Shown piece after piece: positions 24,941 through 33,312 of a DNA stretch of 64,000 bases; position 1 is the first letter of the stretch, and the number at the start of each line of letters is the position of its first letter. The notes beneath the pieces are model-generated. The model was given only the letters and a program-made list of their open reading frames with translations. It had not been told where the DNA came from and made no database searches. The DNA comes from Candidatus Coatesiibacteriota bacterium (lineage in GTDB: Bacteria > RBG-13-66-14 > B26-G2 > JAUVZD01). Made by a program: the position numbers and the translations under genes. The stretch spans positions 46,242-110,241 of the forward strand of contig JAUVZD010000012.1 in the NCBI GenBank assembly GCA_030602715.1, in the 5' to 3' direction.

Positions 24941-24974
24941 CAAACCTCAACTTTCAAGTTGTTGAGAATATCCC

Positions 24975-24990
24975 CCGGCGCATTCGCCGG
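24975..24990. other. Small GC hairpin between thyX and the DUF1385 gene
   Basis: CCGGCG pairs with CGCCGG around a CATT loop. No T-run follows on the minus strand, so its meaning is unclear; it may be an mRNA processing or attenuating stem in the intergenic gap 24941-25084. Confidence 0.35.
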
Positions 24991-25084
24991 CGGCTCTAGC
25001 GCCATAATTGCCGTGGATATAAAAACAGCAGAAAGTGCGAGAATAACTTTCTTTCACTTTCCCACCGATTTAGCAAATATCCCC

Positions 25085-25795
25085 TCACTCCTCCCAGAAC
25101 GGCACCCAGGGTTTCCCGCAACTCATATCCCCCTCCGGGCAGGGACCCCGACGACAGCCGGGACCAGCCAAAGAGAAGATGGTGGGAGCCACCTGGTAGC
25201 ACAATTCCAGCATGCGGTGGGCTAACTCCCGAATCTCCCACTGCGCCCTACTACACAGGCGAAGGGTGAAGACATGGAGCAGTTCCCTGGCGTTCATGGT
25301 AAAGATGAGCTTGGTGGCGCTTGCGTTGGGCAGGACGAAGCGGGCGTCCTCTCTAGGGACGCCGGCTTCCCGCAGACGGCGATAGAGCTTTTGGGCTGAG
25401 CCGATAAACCGAGCGAAGTCCTCCGCCAGCTCCGTCCGCTCCTCAATGGTGGGCGGGAGGACATACTCCAGAGCGGTAAACTCCACATAGCGCTGGCTCT
25501 GCTGGGAGAAGCTGGCAATGCGGTGCCGCACCAGTTGGTGGCTTGCCGCCCGGGAGAGTCCCTCCACTGCAAATGTGAAGGAAGCGTGTTCCAGAACCGA
25601 AAGGTGGCCCCGCTGGACCACCCTGGTGATTATCTTGCTTGCCAACTGCGGGGTCAACTCATCGGCGGATAAGGCGAGCTCCTTTGCCGAGTAGCAGGTT
25701 CTCGCCGCCCCAGCCACCACCATCTCCGGTTGAGGTGTGTGCGAGGAAAGTTCCACACCCAGGCGCACCCGCTTAAGCTGGCGGTCATCTCCCAC
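25085..25795 (-). CDS. thyX: Flavin-dependent thymidylate synthase ThyX
   Basis: The diagnostic ThyX motif R-H-R-x7-S-x-R is present as 'RHRIASFSQQSQRY', along with 'GHLSVLEHASFTF' and 'LRLCSRAQWEIRELAHRM'. ThyX makes dTMP from dUMP using FAD, NADPH and methylene-tetrahydrofolate. The track ORF starts far upstream inside rpmE in another frame; I take GTG 25795, five bases after the rpmE stop and behind a purine-rich GGAAGGGA, giving 236 residues, normal for the family. It lies within the conserved rpmE/DUF1385/prfA cluster. No thyA is seen in the window. Confidence 0.93.
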   Translation of the reverse strand: MGDDRQLKRVRLGVELSSHTPQPEMVVAGAARTCYSAKELALSADELTPQLASKIITRVVQRGHLSVLEHASFTFAVEGLSRAASHQLVRHRIASFSQQSQRYVEFTALEYVLPPTIEERTELAEDFARFIGSAQKLYRRLREAGVPREDARFVLPNASATKLIFTMNARELLHVFTLRLCSRAQWEIRELAHRMLELCYQVAPTIFSLAGPGCRRGPCPEGDMSCGKPWVPFWEE

Positions 25796-25799
25796 GCCA

Positions 25800-26078
25800 C
25801 TACTTTCCCTCTTCCTTCCCCCCGGTTTCCTCGGCTTTCTTACCCTCGTCCTTCTTGGATTCTTTCTTATTCCCTTTCTCGTCCAGTCCGTATCTGCGCC
25901 GGTAGCGCTCCACCCGACCGGCGGAGTCAACCAGCTTCTGCTTGCCGGTGTAGTAGGGGTGGCACTGGGAGCAGAGTTCCACACGCATGTTCTCCACCGT
26001 AGCCCGGGTATGGATTACATTACCACAGGCGCAGGTAATGGTGGTCTCCACATACTTGGGATGTATATCTTTTTTCAT
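25800..26078 (-). CDS. rpmE: 50S ribosomal protein L31 with charged C-terminal tail
   Basis: ATG 26078 has GGAAGGA upstream and gives '[20 protein letters not shown]'; the track's extra eight residues are excluded. The zinc ligands are kept ('[12 protein letters not shown]', '[24 protein letters not shown]'), so this is the zinc-binding (C+) form. The core ends near residue 68; the remaining ~24 residues ('[22 protein letters not shown]') are an unusual Lys/Glu tail. L31 bridges the subunits of the ribosome. It starts the rpmE-thyX-DUF1385 group. Confidence 0.95.
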   Translation of the reverse strand: MKKDIHPKYVETTITCACGNVIHTRATVENMRVELCSQCHPYYTGKQKLVDSAGRVERYRRRYGLDEKGNKKESKKDEGKKAEETGGKEEGK

Positions 26079-26196
26079 AGAATCCTTCCCATCTACAATC
26101 AAGCGAATCTGAAAAGCGAAAGAGTATTATAGCAAAATTTTATGCAAATGCAAGGGATTTCTGGGAAACTCCCCCATTAAGAAGTCCCTCAACAGC

Positions 26197-26910
26197 TCAA
26201 AAATACCACCTCATCCCCAAAGCTATGGTGATGCTCATCTCAAAGGAAGGGTATATCTCCATTGTCGGTCGCTCCTCGCACACCAGCGCTAAATGGTCGG
26301 TCAGGCGAAAATCTACCCCCACACCAAACATAATGTAGCCATAATTCTCCCCTAGCGGTGAGGTCTGCCGGCGCAGTTCATGACCGACGGTTAGCTCCAC
26401 AAAGCTCCCCTTCAGGGTGATGACCCAGGCTCTGCTCATCCCCCACCACAGCGACACCCACTTCCGGTCGTAGCCGATGTAGCGGTTCAGACCTAATCCC
26501 GCACCCCACAACAGCTTGCTCCCCCAAAAGAAGGGCAGTTTCCACCAGCAGTAGCCCTCCCAGAAATATAGCGTATATCCGCCACCGCTCCGGCTCCACT
26601 GGCGCTCCAAAGAGAAGGCCAGCTTTCCCTCCAGGGATAGAATCCTCCCCATCCGGCGAAACTCCAGAGCCTGGACGGACCACAGGGTGCGCCCGTCAAT
26701 AAAGCTGTATAATATGGGCAGGACACCGATGCTCGTCCCCAGCTCATCACATTCGGGAAGCGGTGATGGTGGCGCATAGGGCTCTATCTTCTTCCCCTCC
26801 ACCACATACTTCCCCTCCTGCGTTGTATCGTCCCCGCCGGCTTCCTCAGCGCACACCACAGCAGGCGGAAATATGTGGAGGAGAAGTAACAATGTCAATG
26901 CATATCTCAT
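26197..26910 (-). CDS. Predicted outer-membrane beta-barrel-like protein, copy 1
   Basis: 237 residues with a signal peptide 'MRYALTLLLLLHIFPPAVVCAEE'. The mature part is a series of amphipathic strands rich in Trp/Tyr/Gly ('YTLYFWEGYCWWKLPFFWG', 'SFVELTVGHELRR', 'YGYIMFGVGVDFRLTDHLAL') and it ends in 'ITIALGMRWYF', with the C-terminal aromatic typical of outer-membrane barrels. It resembles the gene just upstream in order of strands ('GSFVEL', 'FRLT'), so the pair probably arose by duplication. They are separated by four bases. Function unknown. Confidence 0.6.
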   Translation of the reverse strand: MRYALTLLLLLHIFPPAVVCAEEAGGDDTTQEGKYVVEGKKIEPYAPPSPLPECDELGTSIGVLPILYSFIDGRTLWSVQALEFRRMGRILSLEGKLAFSLERQWSRSGGGYTLYFWEGYCWWKLPFFWGSKLLWGAGLGLNRYIGYDRKWVSLWWGMSRAWVITLKGSFVELTVGHELRRQTSPLGENYGYIMFGVGVDFRLTDHLALVCEERPTMEIYPSFEMSITIALGMRWYF

Positions 26911-26914
26911 CTTT

Positions 26915-27730
26915 TTATCTAATGATGAGGTCGTGGAAGTGGAAGGAGAAGCCCAAACCGGCGGCCATATCCAGCGAATATGGCGAGAGTCCCAACTCCA
27001 GTTGTTTGTAACCGCAAAAGCCGACCATTCGGGTCAGGCGCAGGTCAAAGGAAAGCCGAAACAAGGTGTAGTTGCGATAGTCCCGCTCAGGGGACAACTG
27101 CACCGTCTGCCCCTGGGTTAAGGCGAACTCCACAAAGGAGCCCCGACCGCCCAGAGTGAGGATGTAGCCCACCCCACCATAAAAGGTCAACCTCTGGTCA
27201 TGACTCCCGGGGGAATTATCCCAGACAAAGCCGGGACCGAAAAGCAGAGCCCAACCTCCGCCCAATCCCATCCGCAATAAGCTGGCATTTGATATATAAT
27301 AAGAGAGACGACCGGGATACTCCTCCCCTCCGCTCTGGTAGGACAGCTTCAAGCCGATATAAATCTGATAGCCCAAGCCGGCACGCACCCGACGCAGTTC
27401 TGATGCAAAGTTGACCTCCAGGGGAGCGTAGGGGGCATAGGAAACCCCCAGAGGATAGACGGTCACCGAATTGTCCCTTTGGGAGACATCCCGGTAGGGG
27501 GGTAGATAGGGTCTGCGAATCTTGCCCCAACGACCGTTTACCACCAGGGGGTTTGCCCCCTCTCCATCAGAAACCGTATCTCCACCTTCAAGTGGGATTT
27601 TATCCATCTCAACGCCGTTGAAAAGGTGTAACTCTACCGCCCGAGATTCCCCGCTCAATGCGCCGAACGTCCCCATAAGCAGAATCAGCAGAAAGGTAAG
27701 TGCGGCTTTATGAAGGTCAACCCTGGACAT
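26915..27730 (-). CDS. Predicted outer-membrane beta-barrel-like protein, copy 2
   Basis: 271 residues with a signal peptide ('LHKAALTFLLILLMGTFGALSGESRA'). The body is strand-rich: 'LGYQIYIGLKLSYQSGG', 'GRGSFVEFALTQGQTV', 'LFRLSFDLRLTRMVGF' and a final 'GLGFSFHFHDLIIR'. It shares the 'GSFVE' and 'RLT' segments with the downstream gene. Its ATG overlaps the end of rsmD by 14 bases, so it is in the same transcript. A diderm envelope is implied if the barrel reading is right. Function unknown. Confidence 0.6.
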   Translation of the reverse strand: MSRVDLHKAALTFLLILLMGTFGALSGESRAVELHLFNGVEMDKIPLEGGDTVSDGEGANPLVVNGRWGKIRRPYLPPYRDVSQRDNSVTVYPLGVSYAPYAPLEVNFASELRRVRAGLGYQIYIGLKLSYQSGGEEYPGRLSYYISNASLLRMGLGGGWALLFGPGFVWDNSPGSHDQRLTFYGGVGYILTLGGRGSFVEFALTQGQTVQLSPERDYRNYTLFRLSFDLRLTRMVGFCGYKQLELGLSPYSLDMAAGLGFSFHFHDLIIR

Positions 27731-28283
27731 TGTAGTTGAGAACGGTTATCTGGCTGTCGCCGAATCTCCGCTCCTTTACCGTGGAGAAGCCGGCGGGAAG
27801 GGAGACCACCCGCTCACGGGGGCAGTGCTTTACTACAACCGTTGACCCACCAGCAAGCCAATCCACAACGGAGAGGGCTTCCAGGGTGGGAATGACCAGA
27901 TGGCACTCGTAAGGCGGGTCCAGGAGGACCAAATTTATCCCCTCCTCCACTTCAATTGCGGAAATTTTTTGGGGAAGCACCCCCCGAATCACCCTGGCAT
28001 TCTTGGAAAGACCCAGCTCGCGGAGATTACCGACCAGGGCTTTCGCCAGATAGCCCTTCTCCTCCACGAAGGTCACAAAGCGAGCGCCACGAGATAGCGC
28101 CTCTATGCCCAGAACCCCGCTTCCGGCAAAGAGGTCCATCGCACATGCGTGGGGAACCAGGTCTTTGAGCATACTGAAAGCAGCCTCACGGACGCGCGCC
28201 TCCGAGGGGCGGAACTTGGCGTGCCTTGGGAAGGTAATCTTGCGCCCCCGCAGGCTACCTCCGGTTATGCGCAGAACACCCAT
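27717..28283 (-). CDS. rsmD: 16S rRNA (guanine-966-N2)-methyltransferase RsmD
   Basis: 188 residues with the full RsmD pattern: 'LRITGGSLRGRKITFP', 'RPSEARVREAAFSML', 'AMDLFAGSGVLGIEALSRGA' (SAM motif I), 'VTFVEE' and the catalytic 'LVLLDPPYE'. It methylates G966 of 16S rRNA in the assembled small subunit. It begins four bases after the phosphoesterase stop, so it is part of the nusB-phosphoesterase-rsmD run. Confidence 0.94.
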   Translation of the reverse strand: MGVLRITGGSLRGRKITFPRHAKFRPSEARVREAAFSMLKDLVPHACAMDLFAGSGVLGIEALSRGARFVTFVEEKGYLAKALVGNLRELGLSKNARVIRGVLPQKISAIEVEEGINLVLLDPPYECHLVIPTLEALSVVDWLAGGSTVVVKHCPRERVVSLPAGFSTVKERRFGDSQITVLNYNVQG

Positions 28284-28286
28284 CCT

Positions 28287-29081
28287 TTAAAATCCCAGAA
28301 AGAGACGCTCGGCAAGCTCCACCGGCAAACCCGCCCGGCGTATCTTCTCCGCCGCTCGGTTGATGTCATATTCCACCCGATGGACGGTCAGCTCGCCACT
28401 GTCGGTGTCGTAGGTAGCGTAAGCGGAGCGGGGGTCGCCGTCCCTAGGTTGACCCACACTTCCTACATTCACCACCGCTTGCGCTGAGCGCGGTATATGC
28501 AAGGGCGTCTGGGTGGGCTCCCGCCCCAGCGCCGGGGCGCCGAAGAGGAAGATTGCGACAATGTGGGAATGACCGACAAAGAGCATACGCCCCTGAGCGA
28601 CCTCTACAGCTTCCCTGGCGCCGTAGTAGGTCATAATGTAGGGGAAATCCTCAGGTCTTATGGGTGAGGAGTGCACCAGGTAAATATCCTCCTGCTTGTG
28701 GATTAAGGGCAAGTTGGATAGATAATCCAGTTCCTCACCGCTCAACTGTTCTGCGGTCCACATTGCCGCCTGGCGGGCAGAGTAGTTGAACCAATCGCTA
28801 TCCAGCTTTCCGCTCGCCGCCCAATCATGGTTCCCGGCAAGCACCACACCCTGAGCCGGGGAAAGCTTTGCCACCAACCCGGCGGTCTGTGCAGGAGGCT
28901 CAGCACCCTCTACGCCATAGAGCGCTTGCACGGTGTGCAGGCACTCCCTGGGGTTGGCGCCATAGCCGACGATATCCCCCAGACAATGAAGCTCATCCGG
29001 CTTCTCCTGTGCCAGATGCTTCAGGACGGCAACCAAGCCCTCCAGGTTGGAGTGGATATCGGAGATGACGGCGATTTTCAT
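28287..29081 (-). CDS. Calcineurin-like metallophosphoesterase
   Basis: 264 residues of a single metallophosphoesterase domain: 'VISDIHSNLEGLVAVL', 'HCLGDIVGYGANPRECL', 'VVLAGNHDWAA', 'VHSSPIRP', 'LFVGHSHIVAIF' and 'VNVGSVGQPRDGDPRSAYATYD'. These supply the Asp/His/Asn ligands of two metals. The ending resembles YfcE/Ap4A-hydrolase-like enzymes of the MJ0936 group. The start codon overlaps the nusB stop by four bases (ATGA). Substrate unknown; a phosphodiester is expected. Confidence 0.85.
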   Translation of the reverse strand: MKIAVISDIHSNLEGLVAVLKHLAQEKPDELHCLGDIVGYGANPRECLHTVQALYGVEGAEPPAQTAGLVAKLSPAQGVVLAGNHDWAASGKLDSDWFNYSARQAAMWTAEQLSGEELDYLSNLPLIHKQEDIYLVHSSPIRPEDFPYIMTYYGAREAVEVAQGRMLFVGHSHIVAIFLFGAPALGREPTQTPLHIPRSAQAVVNVGSVGQPRDGDPRSAYATYDTDSGELTVHRVEYDINRAAEKIRRAGLPVELAERLFLGF

Positions 29082-29512
29082 GGGGATTTGGAGGCGTCTA
29101 TCCGCTTGCGGTCGGCTTGATAGATGGCGTCCAATATGCCGTTTACAAAGGCGTAGCTCTTCTCTCCACTGCCGAACTTCTTCGCCAAGTTGACCGCTTC
29201 ATTGACCGCCACCTTGGGGGGGATGTCCTCGGCATATATCAGCTCATAGATACCCAGGCGGATGATGTTGCGGTCCAGGTCGGCAATGCGCTCAAAGCGC
29301 CACTTCTCCAGAACGGAGGATATCTTCCGGTCTATTTCCTCCCGGTGGGCGAGCACCCCAAAGGCGAGGATGGTGGAATAGGTGCGCTCGTCACTCGCCC
29401 AGCTCTCAGCGGAGTAGAAACGCTCCGCCACCTCCTTGGGCAGGTCGGTGGACGCCTCTATCTGGTAAAGAAGATTGAGAGCCAGTTCCCTGGCTCTTTG
29501 GCGGGAACCCAT
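29078..29512 (-). CDS. nusB: Transcription antitermination factor NusB
   Basis: 144 residues from ATG 29512 with GGGAG upstream (the track adds one TTG codon). The all-helical family pattern is clear: 'RQRARELALNLLYQIEAS', 'LEKWRFERIADLDRNIIRLGIYELIY' and 'IPPKVAVNEAVNLAKKFGSGEKSYAFVNGILDAI'. NusB with NusE (S10) binds boxA RNA for rRNA antitermination. It follows the riboflavin genes, a common arrangement (ribH-nusB). Confidence 0.95.
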   Translation of the reverse strand: MGSRQRARELALNLLYQIEASTDLPKEVAERFYSAESWASDERTYSTILAFGVLAHREEIDRKISSVLEKWRFERIADLDRNIIRLGIYELIYAEDIPPKVAVNEAVNLAKKFGSGEKSYAFVNGILDAIYQADRKRIDASKSP

Positions 29513-29587
29513 CAAGCTCTCCCGGACGACAGTTAGTCCACCGCTCTCCCAGACAATCTGAGGGGGCGTTTCATGTTTATCTACGGG

Positions 29588-30097
29588 CTACTTCCCCGGA
29601 GCGGTAGCACCCTTAGAGCCGGGTGCTTTGCCGGAGAGTGTGGAAAAGAGGTTTGCCATCTCCAGCGCCGAGAGGGCGGCGTCAAACCCCTTATTACCCG
29701 CCTTTGCGCCCGCCCGCTCCAGAGCTTGCTCCAGGTTATCCGGAGTGATCACCCCCAGGATGACCGGAAGGCTGTGCTTCAAGCCCACCTGAGCGATGCC
29801 CTTGACCACTTCGGAGGCGATATACTGGTGGTGGCTGGTGCCGCCCCGGATAACCGCCCCCAGACAGATAATCGCATTGTAGCGACCGGCGGCGGCTAAG
29901 CGGTCGGCGACGAGCGGCAGCTCAAAACTGCCCGGTGCCCAGAAGATATCCACATCCTCGGAAGCCACCTCGTGGCGGGCCAGGCAGTCCAGAGCGCCAT
30001 CACGGAGCTTGGAGGTGATCATCTCGTTGAAACGTGAACAGACCAGGGCAAAGCGTAAACCCTTGCCGGAAAGCGGTGCCTTATAAACATGGGGCAT
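29588..30097 (-). CDS. ribH: 6,7-dimethyl-8-ribityllumazine synthase RibH
   Basis: 169 residues with the lumazine synthase motifs 'FALVCSRFNEMITSKL', 'VPGSFELP'-type 'WAPGSFELPLVADRLA', 'ICLGAVIRGGTSHHQYIASEV' (catalytic His in the H-H region) and 'PVILGVITPDNLEQALERAG'. It condenses the RibBA and RibD products in the penultimate step of riboflavin synthesis, as an icosahedral or pentameric shell. GGGAGATGG lies before the ATG. A protease gene separates it from ribBA. Confidence 0.95.
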   Translation of the reverse strand: MPHVYKAPLSGKGLRFALVCSRFNEMITSKLRDGALDCLARHEVASEDVDIFWAPGSFELPLVADRLAAAGRYNAIICLGAVIRGGTSHHQYIASEVVKGIAQVGLKHSLPVILGVITPDNLEQALERAGAKAGNKGFDAALSALEMANLFSTLSGKAPGSKGATAPGK

Positions 30098-30167
30098 ATT
30101 CCATCTCCCTGAATTGAAAGAGTGCTTTTCTTGCGATGATACTTAAAACCGCCCCCGAAATCAAGCT

Positions 30168-31148
30168 CTATTCCAGGACCATCTCCCTTCGGCTGTAATT
30201 AAAGGTTACCTTGAAATTGGAGAGGAAGTTCACCCCCAATATCCCCGCCACCGGCACATCGGAGAATTCCCTCAACACCCAGCCGCCGGCATCCTCCAGA
30301 AGACATGGAAGGTCCTCAATCGTTCGCCCATCCACAGATAGCCTCTCAATTATGGACTGGGGAAAGGAGCAGGTTCCCTTAAAAGTGACCGTCAAAACAC
30401 CGCCCAAACCCTCTATGGGCTCTATCCCCAAACTCCGGGCATATCCTCTATCCAGCACGGTCATCCCCGAGCAGGTATCTACCAGCATAATAACCGGCTG
30501 CTCATCGTTTATGGTCACCTCCACCAGGGGATAAATGGAAAAGGTGGCTTGTTCCGATATTTGTAGAGGAAGGACGACAGCATCAGGAACAGCGCTCAAA
30601 TAACGCTCATACTCCTCCTGTGCCGGGCGGTTATCGTAATACATCACCACCGAGCTGTGAGGATAGTCTATAGTGACGATGAGCTGGGATAGAATCGCCC
30701 CCCCAAATAATCCGTGCATTTCCCAGTCCATCTTGGAGTTAATTTTCGTTAAGTCCACCACCTCCACATCTTTCATGCCCGGCAAGCGTATATCCCCCAA
30801 CATATAGTAACTCACATTCACCCGGGGGAACTCACTGGTGAAGGTTATGGAAGGTGGCAGCAGGAGACCATACGCCACCTGCGGGGAGAGACCGCCCAGG
30901 GCGCCGGTATCCAAGCAGAAGTTGTAAGGACCCTCGCCTTCCACATAAATAGGTATGGGAATTAGCTCCATACTCCCGGGGGGGAAGGTCTGCTGGAAGA
31001 CCAATAACTCCTCCACCTTGTGGTAGGAGTAAGCCCACTGCTTCAGTCCTGCGGCAGGCTCATCGGCAGAGGAGGTGGCGCCGGACGCGGTCAATAACAC
31101 CGCCGGAAGCGTCAGAAGGATGAGCGTCTTCTCCACTCGGCTTACCAT
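30168..31148 (-). CDS. Retropepsin-like aspartyl protease with two catalytic motifs, secreted
   Basis: 326 residues with an N-terminal signal ('VEKTLILLTLPAVLLTASGATS'). Two aspartyl-protease half-sites are visible: 'YNFCLDTGALGGLSPQVAYGL' and 'VIMLVDTCSGMTVLDRGYARSLG'. Both are followed by a beta-rich repeat ending in 'GILGVNFLSNFKVTFNYSRREMVL', the closing motif of the family. Most bacterial retropepsins have one half-site and dimerise; this looks like a fused two-lobe form, with DTC instead of DTG in the second. It sits between ribBA and ribH, with no obvious link to riboflavin. Expected in the periplasm. Confidence 0.8.
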   Translation of the reverse strand: MVSRVEKTLILLTLPAVLLTASGATSSADEPAAGLKQWAYSYHKVEELLVFQQTFPPGSMELIPIPIYVEGEGPYNFCLDTGALGGLSPQVAYGLLLPPSITFTSEFPRVNVSYYMLGDIRLPGMKDVEVVDLTKINSKMDWEMHGLFGGAILSQLIVTIDYPHSSVVMYYDNRPAQEEYERYLSAVPDAVVLPLQISEQATFSIYPLVEVTINDEQPVIMLVDTCSGMTVLDRGYARSLGIEPIEGLGGVLTVTFKGTCSFPQSIIERLSVDGRTIEDLPCLLEDAGGWVLREFSDVPVAGILGVNFLSNFKVTFNYSRREMVLE

Positions 31149-31407
31149 AAGAGCACCTATCAGCCCTTTTTCTTACAGGTGAAGCGAAAGCGTTTGAGAA
31201 AGTTTACCCTATTATTGGTCATTTGGAAAGAAGGTAACGGCGGAAGCGATTGGGGAAGACCGTCTGGATTGGAAGGAATATTATCTGGATAGGAGACCCC
31301 TCATCCTTTCGCTCAGGTGTGGAGAAGGCTCCACCTTTTCGGGCTCGGTTGCAGGAAGAGGGATAGAGCAATAAAGCGAACGGGATTAGCCCGTAAAATG
31401 ATGTAAC
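31149..31407. other. Intergenic gap between ribBA and the protease gene
   Basis: 259 bases with no ORF that I can support. A weak stem ACGGG/CCCGT lies just after the ribBA stop on the minus strand, and a GTGGAG/CTCCAC stem followed by TTTT is visible on the plus strand near 31318-31340. No convincing promoter was found for the protease gene. Confidence 0.4.
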
Positions 31408-32646
31408 CTACGAACGCTTCTTATCTTTGGTCTCCTTCCCCAACTCACCCAGGGTATGACCCAACTTGTCCCGCTTGGTGCGCAGATAGTCAAGGTTCTC
31501 CTCTGTAGGGGTGCATACTATGGGCACCATCTCCACCACCTTCAAGTTATAGGACTCCAGCCCCACCCGCTTCTTGGGGTTGTTGGTCAAGAGGCGGATA
31601 GTGGAGAGACCCAGGTCGGCGAGAATCTGCGCCCCGTGACCATATCTGCGGATATCCGGGCTATGACCCAGGAGGATATTCGCCTCCACGGTATCCATGC
31701 CCTCATCCTGCAGGACATAAGCCCGCAGTTTATCAAGCAAGCCAATGCCCCGCCCCTCCTGACGCATATAGACCAACACCCCCTGTCCCTCTTCGGCTAT
31801 TTTTAACAGGGCATAGTCCAGCTGGTCGCCGCAGTCACAGCGCAGAGAGCGGAAGACATCGCCGGTCATGCACTGGCTATGCACCCGAACCAGGACATTC
31901 TCCGCGCCGTCCACATCGCCCATCACCAGAGCCATGTGAATGTCCTCATCTACGCTACTGCCATATACATGCAGAATGAACTGGCCAAAACGGGTGGGCA
32001 ATTTGGTGGTGAAGAGCCTGCGCACCAGCTTCTCGGTGATGAAGCGGTATTCTATGAGGTCGGCGATGGTGATCATCTTCATATCGTAATCGGCGCATAT
32101 ACTCTCTAAGTCCGGCACCCGAGCCATGGTGCCGTCGTCGTTCATCACCTCACAGAGCACCCCCACCGGATAAAAGCCGGCCAGGCGCATCAAATCCACC
32201 ACCGCCTCGGTGTGACCGGCTCTGGTCAGCACCCCACCGGGGCTTGCCATCAGGGGGAAGATGTGCCCCGGGCGGGCTAGGTCCTCCGGCTGGGCTTTGG
32301 GGTCAGCCATCACCTGCACCGTCTTGGCTCGGTCGGCGGCGGAGATACCGGTTGAGGTCCCGTGCACCGCATCCACGGAGATGGTGAAGCGGGTGTGCAT
32401 CTTGGATGTGTTCTCCGCCTCTGAGACCATACAATCCAGCCTGAGCTCCCCCAACCGCTCCCGAGTGCTGGGCACGCAGATGAGACCCCGGGCATACTTG
32501 GCGAGGAAGTTGATATCCTCGGCGGTGACCTTCTCCGCCGCCATAATCATATCGCCCTCGTTCTCCCTATCCTGGTCGTCAACGACGATTACCATCCGCC
32601 CGTCAGCGATATCGGCAATAGCATCCTCTATTTTGGCAAAGGGCAT
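31408..32646 (-). CDS. ribBA: Bifunctional 3,4-dihydroxy-2-butanone-4-phosphate synthase / GTP cyclohydrolase II
   Basis: 412 residues. The first ~200 are RibB: 'VIVVDDQDRENEGDMIMAAE', 'HTRFTISVDAVHGTSTGISAADRA', 'RPGHIFPL' and 'HTEAVVDLMRLAG'. The rest are RibA: 'RVHSQCMTGDVFRSLRCDCGDQL' (zinc Cys residues), 'YMRQEGRGIGLLDKLRAY' and 'RLLTNNPKKRVGLESYNL'. Together they make both precursors of riboflavin from ribulose-5-phosphate and GTP. AGAGGGATG precedes the ATG, and the start lies four bases after the ribE stop. Confidence 0.97.
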   Translation of the reverse strand: MPFAKIEDAIADIADGRMVIVVDDQDRENEGDMIMAAEKVTAEDINFLAKYARGLICVPSTRERLGELRLDCMVSEAENTSKMHTRFTISVDAVHGTSTGISAADRAKTVQVMADPKAQPEDLARPGHIFPLMASPGGVLTRAGHTEAVVDLMRLAGFYPVGVLCEVMNDDGTMARVPDLESICADYDMKMITIADLIEYRFITEKLVRRLFTTKLPTRFGQFILHVYGSSVDEDIHMALVMGDVDGAENVLVRVHSQCMTGDVFRSLRCDCGDQLDYALLKIAEEGQGVLVYMRQEGRGIGLLDKLRAYVLQDEGMDTVEANILLGHSPDIRRYGHGAQILADLGLSTIRLLTNNPKKRVGLESYNLKVVEMVPIVCTPTEENLDYLRTKRDKLGHTLGELGKETKDKKRS

Positions 32647-32650
32647 AGCA

Positions 32651-33298
32651 TCATCCCTCTATAAAACCAGTCCGTCGTAAAAACTCCTCATCTATCCCGC
32701 TCTCCCTTACAAAGGGGCGCACCATCCGCTCCACATACTTGGCGAAGATATCCACTTCCAGGTTGACCGAATCCCCAAGTTCCAATCGCCCCAGGCTGGT
32801 CTGCTCCAGCGTTACCGGGATTAAGGCTACCCGGAAAGTATCACCCTCAATATCCACCACCGTGAGGCTTACCCCGTCCACTGCGATGGAGCCCTGGGGG
32901 ACGATGTAGCGCATAGTGCCCTCGCCTACCCGAATGGTAAGTTCTTTACCCTGACCGGCGGAGACGAACTTCGCCACCTTGCCCAACTCGTCCACATGAC
33001 CCTGCACCAGATGACCCCCAAAAACATCACCCATCCTCAAAGGAAGCTCCAGATTGAGCGGGGCTCCATCGGGCAGATTGCCCAGAGTGGTGCGTGCCAG
33101 GGTCTCCGCTGAGAGGTCGGCGGAAAAGCCCCCCTCCTCTGGACGGGTTACCGTCAGGCAGACGCCGTTTACCGCCACCGAATCGCCCATTGCCAGCCCT
33201 TTCAGTATCCTCTCACAGCCCACGGTCAGCTCGGCACTCTCCCCCATCGGCGTGTGGGAACGCAACACCCCCACTTCCTTTATAATTCCGGTAAACAT
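32651..33298 (-). CDS. ribE: Riboflavin synthase alpha chain
   Basis: 215 residues built from two repeats of the lumazine-binding barrel: 'MFTGIIKEVGVL..SAELTV', 'GDSVAVNGVCLTVT', 'GHLVQGHVDELGKV', then a second copy 'GSIAVDGVSLTVVD', 'VEIFAKYVERM'-type ending. It dismutates two lumazines to riboflavin. GGAAG stands before the ATG. It is the middle gene of ribD-ribE-ribBA. Confidence 0.96.
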   Translation of the reverse strand: MFTGIIKEVGVLRSHTPMGESAELTVGCERILKGLAMGDSVAVNGVCLTVTRPEEGGFSADLSAETLARTTLGNLPDGAPLNLELPLRMGDVFGGHLVQGHVDELGKVAKFVSAGQGKELTIRVGEGTMRYIVPQGSIAVDGVSLTVVDIEGDTFRVALIPVTLEQTSLGRLELGDSVNLEVDIFAKYVERMVRPFVRESGIDEEFLRRTGFIEG

Positions 33299-33312
33299 AA
33301 AAAAATCTTCCC

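Noticed and set aside
25796-25984. N-terminal extension of ThyX overlapping rpmE
   Set aside because: The extra 63 residues are the off-frame reading of the L31 gene and have no ThyX character.
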